Origin: an uncultured Erysipelotrichaceae bacterium
Lineage (GTDB): Bacteria > Bacillota_I > Bacilli_A > RF39 > UBA660
Assembly (NCBI GenBank): GCA_902797275.1
Contig: CADBSI010000013.1
Coordinates: 1 to 18,869 of the forward strand
Direction: 5' to 3'
Length of the DNA: 18,869 nucleotides
The notes beneath the pieces are model-generated. The model was given only the letters and a program-made list of their open reading frames with translations, did not search any database and had not been told where the DNA came from. Position 1 is the stretch's first letter. Every line of letters starts with the position of its first letter. The position numbers and the translations under genes are program-made. Shown piece by piece: positions 1 to 6,042 of the stretch.

Positions 1-234
1 CTCTTTTAGTTTTAGAATTTCTTCTTTTGATAATCCAGTTGCCTTCATAATGTCATATATTTTAAATTTATTTTTTAGCATATTCAAAACAACTTTAAAA
101 CTTTCTTCCTTGCGTCCTAAAAGACGTCCTTCTTCACGTCCTTCTTCACGAAAACCTTCAGAATAAAATTCTTTTCTTTTATCTGGATCATAATATCTAG
201 CTACTAATAAAGTATTATTATCTTCTTCATTCAC
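1..234 (-). CDS. Rpn/PD-(D/E)XK-type protein C-terminal tail, partial (runs off left edge)
   Basis: An open frame of 78 codons is still open at the window edge. The likely start is GTG at 232-234, preceded by a strong GGAAGGAG site seven bases upstream. A TAA stop lies in the same frame about 13 codons upstream, so a full nuclease domain cannot precede it here. Residues 1-27 are polar. Residues 28-40 carry the charged repeat GFREEGREEGR, followed by a helix-turn-helix-like end with ATGLSKEEI. EG-rich linkers plus an AxGLSxEEIxxL tail are typical of the C-termini of Rpn (recombination-promoting nuclease, PDDEXK_2) proteins in Bacillota; the catalytic domain is absent. It may be a remnant of a larger gene or a genuine small tail protein. 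The family call rests on pattern only. Confidence 0.5.
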   Translation of the reverse strand, partial: MNEEDNNTLLVARYYDPDKRKEFYSEGFREEGREEGRLLGRKEESFKVVLNMLKNKFKIYDIMKATGLSKEEILKLKE

Positions 235-281
235 ATTATTTCTCCTTCCATATATAATGTAATACTTTTATTAAATTAAAA

Positions 282-309
282 AAGATATTTTTTTATTTTT
301 AAATATCTT
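282..309. repeat. AT-rich inverted repeat upstream of the Rpn-tail gene
   Basis: AAGATATTT (282-290) and AAATATCTT (301-309) are perfect 9-bp arms around a 10-base loop. It sits between the DGR terminator and the Rpn-tail gene, about 50 bp upstream of that start. Being pure AT apart from one G/C pair per arm, it may be chance in this composition. A weak regulatory or terminator role is possible. Confidence 0.3.
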
Positions 310-350
310 ATTTTATAATGATTTAAAAATATTAAAAAGGTGAACTTTAG

Positions 351-403
351 TGAAATAAAAACTGATAAAGTTTTTAACTTAACTTTTATCAGTTTTTATT
401 TCA
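351..403. terminator. Bidirectional terminator after the DGR reverse transcriptase
   Basis: Arms 351-369 and 385-403 are perfect 19-bp complements around a 15-base loop. The core ACTGATAAA/TTTATCAGT is followed on either strand by TTTTATTT, as expected of an intrinsic terminator. It begins 12 bases beyond the reverse transcriptase stop (415-417) and closes the DGR transcript. Confidence 0.7.
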
Positions 404-414
404 ATATTTATACT

Positions 415-1419
415 TTAAAGACTTTTTATATTATTAATTCTTCTAAATATTTCTCTTTTTAAACTATAACAAGTTGTATATTCTAAATAAGCAAGATAAC
501 TATTCATACTTTTATAAAATTTATCATAATTAAAATCATAATTATTAATAAGTTTAAATACTTTTCTTACATTTCTTTTTCTTGGTAAAAGTATATTTAA
601 ATGAACTAAATAACCACAAAAATCTATATAATTATTAAATTTAAAATATCTAGTCTTATTATTTAAATCTAAATTTAAATTATCATTTAAAAATAATTTT
701 ATTTTATTTAAATAATAAATACATTCATTTTTATTATTTAAAAGTAATATAAAATCATCCATATATCTAATATAATATTTAATATTTAACTGATCCTTTA
801 TAAAATGATCTAATTCATTCAAATAAATATTAGCATAATATTGACTTGTATAATTACCAATAGGAATATAATTTTCATTAAAAGAATAAATAATTATTTT
901 ACTTAATTTAAGAAAATATTTATCATGAGAATTTTTCTTTATTATATTAAATAATATATCTCTATTGATATTAAAAAAGAATTTTTTAATATCACATTTT
1001 AAAACATAAAAATTATTATTTTCTAAATACTTATTCTTTAAATAATATTGAAGTTTTAAAACAGCAGCATGAGTACCTCTATTTTCAATACAAGCATAAG
1101 TGTCTTTAATAAATCTTTTAACATAAAATGATTTAATAAATTCTTCTACATAAAATTGATGAATTACTCTATCATAAAAAGGTAGAGCATTTATTACTCT
1201 TTCTTTTGGTTCATGAATAGTAAAAGTTCTATACTTACTAGGAATATAAGTTAAATTATATAAATCATTATAAATACGAATTAAATTAGTTTCTAAATTT
1301 AATTCAAAATTAATAACTTCTTTTTTAGATCTTTTACTTTTACTTGCTCTTATATAAGCATTATATAAATTTTCAAAAGTTAATTTATCATAATAGCATC
1401 TTTTCATCGTTTTAGACAT
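415..1419 (-). CDS. DGR reverse transcriptase
   Basis: The 334-residue protein is the reverse transcriptase of the DGR. It copies the TR RNA into adenine-mutagenised cDNA that replaces VR. The N-terminal part (about 15-120) has the usual DGR-RT elements: NLYNAYIRASKSKR, an EPKERVI motif (70-76), PFYDRVIHQ (80-88) and DTYACIENRGTH (106-117). The catalytic aspartates are D143 in KCDIKKFF (motif A) and D221/D222 in YIRYMDDF (motif C). The IGNYTSQ segment (187-193) replaces the QGxxxSP of group II intron and retroviral-type enzymes and is diagnostic of DGR-type RTs. No maturase or endonuclease domain follows. Length is normal for the family (300-400). The start ATG at 1417-1419 has GGTAGGTGA upstream and overlaps the avd-like gene by 16 bases, suggesting coupled translation. 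A second ATG four codons in is possible. Confidence 0.96.
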   Translation of the reverse strand: MSKTMKRCYYDKLTFENLYNAYIRASKSKRSKKEVINFELNLETNLIRIYNDLYNLTYIPSKYRTFTIHEPKERVINALPFYDRVIHQFYVEEFIKSFYVKRFIKDTYACIENRGTHAAVLKLQYYLKNKYLENNNFYVLKCDIKKFFFNINRDILFNIIKKNSHDKYFLKLSKIIIYSFNENYIPIGNYTSQYYANIYLNELDHFIKDQLNIKYYIRYMDDFILLLNNKNECIYYLNKIKLFLNDNLNLDLNNKTRYFKFNNYIDFCGYLVHLNILLPRKRNVRKVFKLINNYDFNYDKFYKSMNSYLAYLEYTTCYSLKREIFRRINNIKSL

Positions 1420-1763
1420 ATTTTTATATATTCACCTACCAAATTATTTAAATTAGTAATTTTTTTACTCCATGTATAATAATTACGTTTATTAATATAT
1501 TTTTTACGATAAGATAATCTAATAAAAAAACAAGACATCTTTATATTAGCATCTAATAAATTTAAATACTTTAATCTGTCTTGATAATTATATGATTTAA
1601 ATATTAAAATAACTAATTTCATACCTTCTATCAAATTAGTTTTAATATCTACAACAAGAGATTGTTTTTCACTTTCAGGATATTTACTTATAATATTATA
1701 TACATAATATACTAAATCATCATATGTATTATATAACTTATATTTACCTTCTTTATTATCCAT
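1404..1763 (-). CDS. avd: Avd-like DGR accessory protein
   Basis: This 119-residue, lysine- and tyrosine-rich, helix-dominated protein lies between TR and the reverse transcriptase and overlaps the latter by 16 bases. Avd proteins are small basic four-helix bundles that form a pentamer, bind the RT and TR RNA, and are needed for cDNA synthesis and mutagenic homing. What is seen here is the matching position, size, charge and predicted helices, for example DLVYYVYNIISKYPESEKQS, then IKTNLIEGMKLVILIF, then a long YLNLLDANIKMSCFFIRLSY helix. I take the start as ATG at 1761-1763 (MDNKEG); a TTG at 1779-1781 would add six residues. Neither has a convincing Shine-Dalgarno site, so expression may depend on the upstream RNA structure. 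Family assignment is by pattern and context. Confidence 0.85.
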   Translation of the reverse strand: MDNKEGKYKLYNTYDDLVYYVYNIISKYPESEKQSLVVDIKTNLIEGMKLVILIFKSYNYQDRLKYLNLLDANIKMSCFFIRLSYRKKYINKRNYYTWSKKITNLNNLVGEYIKICLKR

Positions 1764-1947
1764 AAAAAAACATAAATACAATTATTATCATATTTATGAG
1801 AACATGCCCATTTTCAAAAATACTACAATACTCACAGGACTTTCTTTTGGTTTATTTTTTCCATAGGAAGGTTGAAGCTGTACACATTAATTATTAATTA
1901 AATATTCTGGGATGCAATTAAGCACTACGAATAAAATAATATTTTGT
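1764..1947 (-). ncRNA. Non-coding spacer 3' of TR, probably part of the DGR template RNA
   Basis: These 184 bases between TR and the avd-like start hold no open frame of note and no terminator, so TR, spacer, avd and RT are probably on one transcript. In studied DGRs the RNA just downstream of TR is structured and serves as RT/Avd binding and cDNA priming site. That role is inferred from position here. Confidence 0.45.
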
Positions 1948-2099
1948 ACTCACGAGAAACGGCTAAGACAGGGCGCGAGGAATTGTTGTTGTTGCTGCCA
2001 CCATTGTTGTTGTTCGAATTAGTAATGCCGTAATTGTTAGAATTATTCGCATTACCGCCCCGTTTGAACCAAGGATTGCTGGAATTAAGAAAATACCTA
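1948..2099 (-). repeat. DGR template repeat (TR)
   Basis: This 152-bp segment aligns without gaps to 2980-3131 with 140 identities. Read on the minus strand it is rich in AAC/AAT codons: 16 Asn codons in the VR frame, ideal for diversification because changing the two adenines of AAY gives many amino acids and no stop. Eleven of the 12 differences from VR fall on coding-strand adenines. The 36 bases at its 3' end on the coding strand (1948-1983) are identical in VR and include the GC-rich stretch 1961-1980, the likely initiation-of-mutagenic-homology element. The frame spanning it is a by-product and unlikely to be translated. Confidence 0.96.
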
Positions 2100-2196
2100 A
2101 CAAAAAACAAAATGGTTGATATGCTTCTAACCTATCTTATTACTAAGACAATTACATGTTATCATAAACTAAATAAATTGTAAACTCCTTTCTATT

Positions 2197-2589
2197 TTAT
2201 TTTTTAAGAGTTTGCAAGTACTCTTTAATAAGTTTTAAATTATTAGGATCAAGACTAATAACAAATTTAATTTCATCAATTAATAAATCAAGATTAGTAT
2301 TATTAAAATAATTAGTTTTAGCATTATATAAGATATTATTATAATTATTAATTGGATTATTATTATAATTATCATCTATATAATAACTTATATTATTACT
2401 ATCTAATTTAGATAATACTTTATCTAAATTAGATATAGGAAATCCTACTTTATTATTAATAACTTTATAATTAAATAAATAATTAAGTATTAAAGCATCA
2501 TCATAAAAAGTTATATAAAAACTTCCATTTTTAATTAAAACAAGACATTCTTTATATTCATGTTTTATACTAATATATTTTTCTTTCAT
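2197..2589 (-). CDS. MutS domain I-like DGR accessory protein
   Basis: The 130-residue protein starts at ATG 2587-2589 behind GAGGATTGG; a TTG three codons upstream is less likely. The first 75 residues read like the mismatch-binding domain I of MutS. YISIKHEYKECLVLIKNGSFYITFYDDA corresponds in spacing to the MutS pattern of a helix after 'YLEIKKQYPD', then 'GDFYE', then 'F.DDA'. NKVGFPISNLDKVLSKLDSN then matches the 'AGVPYHALDxYLxKLIExG' segment. The Phe-X-Glu mismatch motif is altered: F24-Y25-I26 replaces F-Y-E. Residues 76-105 are Asn-rich, and the end is helical. No ATPase or clamp domain exists. MutS-like small proteins have been noted beside some DGRs, so a role in mutagenic homing is plausible but inferred. 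It lies between the VR gene and TR. Confidence 0.7.
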   Translation of the reverse strand: MKEKYISIKHEYKECLVLIKNGSFYITFYDDALILNYLFNYKVINNKVGFPISNLDKVLSKLDSNNISYYIDDNYNNNPINNYNNILYNAKTNYFNNTNLDLLIDEIKFVISLDPNNLKLIKEYLQTLKK

Positions 2590-2704
2590 AAATTCCAATC
2601 CTCAATTTACTTCATTTAATATTTTTAACATTTACAAAATGACAAATATTGACAATTACATTGACTTTTACTTAATTTACATGTTTAATAGATTACAACA
2701 TTTA

Positions 2705-2740
2705 TAAGTAAATTTACTATTTATTTAGTAGGTTTACTTA
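2705..2740. repeat. Imperfect hairpin in the DGR spacer
   Basis: TAAGTAAATTTACTA (2705-2719) pairs with TAGTAGGTTTACTTA (2726-2740) at 13 of 15 positions around a six-base loop. No T-tract follows on either strand that would make it a good terminator. It may be an RNA structure or a protein-binding site between the variable-protein gene and the MutS-like gene. Confidence 0.4.
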
Positions 2741-2856
2741 CTTATCTTTTATATAGACCATAGTTAAGTGAACGAGATCAATTTTATGCAGTTAGTTAAA
2801 GTAAACTTGATAATTTACACACCATATTATACAAGGTCAAAAATCTATTTGATCGC

Positions 2857-2872
2857 TCTGGCTTAAGCCAGA
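2857..2872. repeat. Perfect 16-bp palindrome downstream of VR
   Basis: TCTGGCTTAAGCCAGA is a perfect palindrome with eight-base half-sites and no spacer, so it suits cruciform extrusion or a dimeric protein better than an RNA hairpin. It sits seven bases from the next stem-loop (2880-2916) and about 108 bp beyond the VR end, in otherwise very AT-rich DNA. Confidence 0.6.
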
Positions 2873-2879
2873 ATACCAG

Positions 2880-2916
2880 AAGACTCGGCTTCCGTTGCAA
2901 ATGGGAAGCCGGTCTT
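2880..2916. repeat. GC-rich stem-loop downstream of VR (candidate DGR target hairpin or terminator)
   Basis: AAGAC-T-CGGCTTCC (2880-2893, one bulged T at 2885) pairs with GGAAGCCG-GTCTT (2904-2916), giving 13 bp around a 10-base loop. It starts 63 bp past the 3' end of VR. In characterised DGRs a GC-rich hairpin or cruciform just after VR is needed for target recognition, which fits here although the distance is longer. On the plus strand it is followed by TT, giving a T-run at 2915-2918. On the minus strand no T-tract follows, so it is a poor terminator for the variable-protein gene. Confidence 0.6.
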
Positions 2917-2959
2917 TTGATATCTTTATACTCTACTACCTTATTTTACTTTATTGTTA

Positions 2960-5677
2960 TCATTCACTCAACCATGGGAACTCACGAGAAACGGCTAAGA
3001 CAGGGCGCGAGGAATAGTTGTCGTAGCTGCCACCATTGTAGTTGCCCGAATTAGTAATGCCGTAATAGTTAGACGTACTCGCATTACCGCCCCGTTTGAA
3101 CCAAGGATAGCTGGAATCAAGAAAATACCTATAAGAACCTTCCCAGGAACCACCATTACCACTTGTATATGCCTTTGTCATTTCTTTGGTTGCATCTCCT
3201 AATCGTCCTCTTGATATGCTTTCCTTTGAATAATATGATGTATTATAAGAATATTTATCATAATATTTTGCTAAAGGTGTAGCTGTAAACCCTGCACTTG
3301 ATGAATAGAAAGCGCCTGACGTGTTAACTTGATTTCCCATTACATAATCATATGCTCCACCATTCATATCATATATTCCATAAACAGTACCAGTAGTTGA
3401 AGCACCTGCTCCTTTATAACCTTTTCCGGATCCTAAATCAGTTAAATCATTATAAGAAGTGGTATTTGTTGTTGAAGAATTTGCATTATAACTATAACCT
3501 GAATAACCTGTTTTATAAGTATAAACACTACTTGCATTTTGATACCAGTTATTTTTATAAACTCTTTTATAAATACCTGTATATAAAGAATTTCCATATT
3601 TACCATATTTAGAATATGCTAGATATGTAACAGCCCCCCATTCCATATTCTTTTGCATATGTATATCTATATTATTATTATCATTTGTTATTTCTCCGGT
3701 TTGACTACTAGTTGTAGCAGTTTCTTTTTGATTAAATCCATGAATATTATTAAATAATTCCATATTTCTTATACTTTGAAATTCATTTGCTACATTTTGA
3801 TATCTTAAAGATATTTGATCTGGTTTTACATAAATATTATCATGAACTTTATCACAATTTGCATTACTTTGACTTGTAGCACAAGCAGAAGTTTGATCAG
3901 TTGACATTTCAAATTTAGCATACCAAATACCAGTTAATTCCTCTTCACCAAAGGTAAATGCTGGATGAGTATAAGTACTTTTGTTATTAACAATTGATCC
4001 ATTGGTTGTATCTGTACAAGTTTCACTTGAAGATGAATCGTTTGCTGTTAAAATATTTTCAGTACATGAAACTGTTCCGGTTTTATCTATTCCATGTTCA
4101 AATTGGATTTTTATTTCTTGTTCTTCACTTGTTTCATTATTACCATTAAATATTACATACTTGTATCGTGGAATCCATACCCACATAGTTGTTATATCTT
4201 CCATTTTAACTTCTTGACCTAGAACACTTGCGAAGTCTCCTTTATTTGCTCCTGTATGAACATTTACAGTTGTTACGACATTTTGATTATTTAAAGCTTT
4301 TATTTCATACATTTTAACACATGTTGTTTTAACACTTGAATTACATGTATAATAACCTACATTACTTGATGTATATGCAATACTTTGAGGATTTGTTAAA
4401 GTATAAATTCCTGTTGTTTCATCATAAGTATAACTAGATGCAGCCATTTGTTTTTTAGCTTCTTTTGTAACTGCTTGATAATCTCCATTAAATGGATATG
4501 TTACGGTTTTATCAATAGTTGGTTTATCTTCACTTATAGATGATGTTATTGTAATATTTTTAATAGTTGCCGTATCACCATTTTGATCACCACTACCATT
4601 TTTAGAATAAGTAGCTGTTAAAGTATAAGTTTTACCACTTTCAAGAGCATTTGTTACCTCAGTTTCAGCAACTTTTCCACTTTTATTTGATACTAAATTT
4701 GTTGAAGTTGTTCCATCATTTAACACAACATTTAATTTATCATAATTAGACTCACTACCTACTGAATATTTAAAACTTAAATTACCTGCTCCTGTTGTTG
4801 TAAAAGTTAATTTTAAAATTGAACTACTACTTTTTTTTCCTTGATTACTACTAGTAAAAGTTATTTCATTTAAATTATAATTAGTTATTTCTTCTTCATT
4901 AGTTTCTATGTTAACATTCATTTCTTTGCTAGTATCTGTACCACTATAACCATAGTAATTGTCCATTACATCTTTATTAACCGTAACAGCATTTGCCCAC
5001 ATAAAATCATTATAATCAAACCATTTATAAGTTTCATTTAAATTCTTTTTATCAGCAACTCTCCATACTCCTTCGGTATCACTTGTTTTATCATAGTAAA
5101 CTGGTATCATATTATCAGTTAACTCTGGGTAATTTGCCCCACTTTTATCAAGTGAAGATACTTGCATACCTTCTACTAAAATATTTTTAGAAAATACTAA
5201 ACCATTTGGATTAGAATTAATATCTAACCACATAACTAGTTCATAGTTATAAACTTGATTAGCTTCAATTATTCCTGTATCAATTAAACCTGTTGCATCT
5301 AAATTTTTTATATCCATGGTTACAGTTTCATTTGTAGTTGGATTAGTTCTTTTTAATCTATATTTAACATCTTTATTTAAAACTGTACTTTTAGTTGTTC
5401 CATCTACTAAACTTACTTTATAATTTGCAACCATACCAGCATTGTTTTTAATACTAAAAGTAGTACTTGGATTACTTAATCCCTCACTATCTTCTTTTGG
5501 TATTTCATTATTTAAATTAATATTATTAATATCTGTTAGTAATATAACATCTAAAGTATCAACTGTTAAACTATTATTATTATTACTTCCTTTTTCAGCT
5601 TTTAAATAAGCATAACTAGAACTTACACCTATTATTACTAACATTAAAAACATAAAAACAAATATTTTCTTTTTCAT
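2960..5677 (-). CDS. DGR target: secreted variable protein with TasA-like N-terminus and FGE/C-type-lectin-like variable domain
   Basis: The 905-residue protein has a signal peptide (1-24, MKKK, hydrophobic core, SSSYAYL). Residues 25-170 resemble TasA/CalY (camelysin) proteins: TVDTLDVILL, then F-I-N-aliphatic pattern and YKVSL. A beta-rich segment at about 285-375 (GAGNLSFKYS, GKTYTLTATYS) looks like a jelly-roll or binding domain. From about 497 (MWVWIPRYKY) to the end lies a formylglycine-enzyme/C-type-lectin-like fold, including GIYDMNGGAYDYVMG (about 766-780) and the closing WFKRGG...SRPVLAVS. VR covers residues 851-899. Residues differing from TR are 854, 857, 867, 868, 871, 878, 880, 885, 886 and 888. 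Three Cys pairs occur in the 440-640 region. No C-terminal anchor is seen. ATG 5675-5677 has AGGTGAT upstream. It is probably displayed or secreted as a ligand-binding protein whose ligand cannot be read from sequence. Confidence 0.92.
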   Translation of the reverse strand: MKKKIFVFMFLMLVIIGVSSSYAYLKAEKGSNNNNSLTVDTLDVILLTDINNINLNNEIPKEDSEGLSNPSTTFSIKNNAGMVANYKVSLVDGTTKSTVLNKDVKYRLKRTNPTTNETVTMDIKNLDATGLIDTGIIEANQVYNYELVMWLDINSNPNGLVFSKNILVEGMQVSSLDKSGANYPELTDNMIPVYYDKTSDTEGVWRVADKKNLNETYKWFDYNDFMWANAVTVNKDVMDNYYGYSGTDTSKEMNVNIETNEEEITNYNLNEITFTSSNQGKKSSSSILKLTFTTTGAGNLSFKYSVGSESNYDKLNVVLNDGTTSTNLVSNKSGKVAETEVTNALESGKTYTLTATYSKNGSGDQNGDTATIKNITITSSISEDKPTIDKTVTYPFNGDYQAVTKEAKKQMAASSYTYDETTGIYTLTNPQSIAYTSSNVGYYTCNSSVKTTCVKMYEIKALNNQNVVTTVNVHTGANKGDFASVLGQEVKMEDITTMWVWIPRYKYVIFNGNNETSEEQEIKIQFEHGIDKTGTVSCTENILTANDSSSSETCTDTTNGSIVNNKSTYTHPAFTFGEEELTGIWYAKFEMSTDQTSACATSQSNANCDKVHDNIYVKPDQISLRYQNVANEFQSIRNMELFNNIHGFNQKETATTSSQTGEITNDNNNIDIHMQKNMEWGAVTYLAYSKYGKYGNSLYTGIYKRVYKNNWYQNASSVYTYKTGYSGYSYNANSSTTNTTSYNDLTDLGSGKGYKGAGASTTGTVYGIYDMNGGAYDYVMGNQVNTSGAFYSSSAGFTATPLAKYYDKYSYNTSYYSKESISRGRLGDATKEMTKAYTSGNGGSWEGSYRYFLDSSYPWFKRGGNASTSNYYGITNSGNYNGGSYDNYSSRPVLAVSREFPWLSE
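2980..3131 (-). repeat. DGR variable repeat (VR)
   Basis: This 152-bp homologue of TR lies inside the variable-protein gene and ends 18 bases before its stop codon. Twelve differences from TR: five coding-strand A-to-T, five A-to-G, one A-to-C and one T-to-G (3074). They alter 10 of 16 Asn codons to Asp, Tyr, Ser, Thr or Gly. The last 36 bases (2980-3015) are invariant and carry the GC-rich initiation-of-mutagenic-homology region. Confidence 0.96.
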
Positions 5678-5698
5678 TCTATCACCTATTATAAATTA

Positions 5699-5726
5699 AT
5701 TATATCATAAATTTTAACTATATCAA
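5699..5726 (-). promoter_or_regulatory. SigA-type promoter of the variable-protein gene
   Basis: Minus-strand TTGATA (5721-5726) and TATAAT (5699-5704) are 16 bases apart, giving a leader of roughly 15 bases with AGGTGAT before the start at 5677. This is the only clear promoter for the DGR locus. Confidence 0.65.
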
Positions 5727-5760
5727 TATTTGATTATAATTTTTTAATTATTTTTTTTAA

Positions 5761-5790
5761 GAAAAAAGAAATTAGTTAACTAACTTCTTT
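5761..5790 (-). terminator. Terminator of the small-protein operon
   Basis: The minus-strand RNA forms an 11-bp stem (arms 5780-5790 and 5765-5775, one G-U pair, TTAA loop) followed by a U-tract. The mismatch is a wobble only on the minus strand, which sets its direction. It overlaps the stop codon of the 41-residue gene. Confidence 0.65.
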
Positions 5791-5914
5791 AAAAATTTCT
5801 ATATCTACTTCCAAGAATAATTGCAAGTAAAATATATAAAACAACAATTATTAAGAATCCATTATCACTTCTTGTTGGACAAGTGATAGTTCCTGTTTCA
5901 TTTTGACAATTCAT
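5789..5914 (-). CDS. Small single-pass membrane protein, 41 residues
   Basis: ATG at 5912-5914 is preceded by AAGGAGG at an ideal distance, a near-perfect ribosome binding site. The 41-residue product has a polar N-terminus with two cysteines (C3, C12), one hydrophobic segment (about 20-35, GFLIIVVLYILLAIILG) and a basic end SRYRNF. The hydrophobic segment resembles that of the neighbouring YjcZ-like protein, suggesting an old duplication or shared role. Its Shine-Dalgarno lies 2-8 bases past the stop of the 27-residue gene, so the two are co-transcribed. I do not recognise a family with certainty. Confidence 0.75.
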   Translation of the reverse strand: MNCQNETGTITCPTRSDNGFLIIVVLYILLAIILGSRYRNF

Positions 5915-5927
5915 AAAACCTCCTTAA

Positions 5928-6011
5928 TTATATATAATTACCTAGTATAATTACTAATAAGATGAAAAGTACTAATACTATAGCATAACTAGATGTTCCA
6001 TTATTACACAT
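5928..6011 (-). CDS. YjcZ-like tiny membrane protein, 27 residues
   Basis: ATG at 6009-6011 follows AAAAGGAGGAATAAATT, a very strong ribosome binding site. The product is MCNNGTSSYAIVLVLFILLV followed by IILGNYI: a short polar N-terminus and one membrane helix. The SxxAIVLVLFILLVII pattern closely resembles the YjcZ family of small sporulation-associated proteins. It is the first gene of a two-gene unit with the 41-residue protein, 13 bases apart. Whether this organism sporulates is not shown by the window. Confidence 0.75.
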   Translation of the reverse strand: MCNNGTSSYAIVLVLFILLVIILGNYI

Positions 6012-6042
6012 AATTTATTCCTCCTTTTTAATATATTCACAT

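Larger units (their letters stand above)
2600..2959. other. 360-bp non-coding interval between the MutS-like gene and the variable-protein gene
   Basis: No convincing gene is seen. It holds three TGAC-bearing units at 2640-2666, an imperfect 15-bp-arm hairpin (2705-2740), a perfect 16-bp palindrome (2857-2872) and a GC-rich stem-loop (2880-2916). The last two stand out as islands of about 50 percent GC. On the minus strand a weak promoter (TTGTCA near 2640, AT-rich -10) could serve the MutS-like gene, but nothing convincing was found. Confidence 0.5.

Noticed and set aside
415..1419. Reverse transcriptase as a group II intron or retron RT
   Set aside because: No intron RNA, maturase or msr/msd is seen, while IGNYTSQ, the TR/VR pair and the Avd-like gene fit a DGR.
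1925..2110. Open frame of 61 codons across TR as a protein
   Set aside because: It is the template repeat read in the VR frame; it has no RBS and its residues simply mirror the variable protein.
2880..2916. Stem-loop as the intrinsic terminator of the variable-protein gene
   Set aside because: No T-tract follows on the minus strand; listed instead as a target-hairpin candidate.
3397..3612. Plus-strand frame of 71 codons inside the variable-protein gene
   Set aside because: Antisense to a clear 905-codon gene, low-complexity Tyr/Leu/His content, no RBS.
3981..4217. Plus-strand frame of 78 codons inside the variable-protein gene
   Set aside because: Antisense shadow of a well-supported gene, with no family resemblance.
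415..5740. DGR as part of a prophage
   Set aside because: No integrase, capsid, tail or lysis gene in the window and the flanks are housekeeping genes; a remnant beyond the left edge cannot be excluded.
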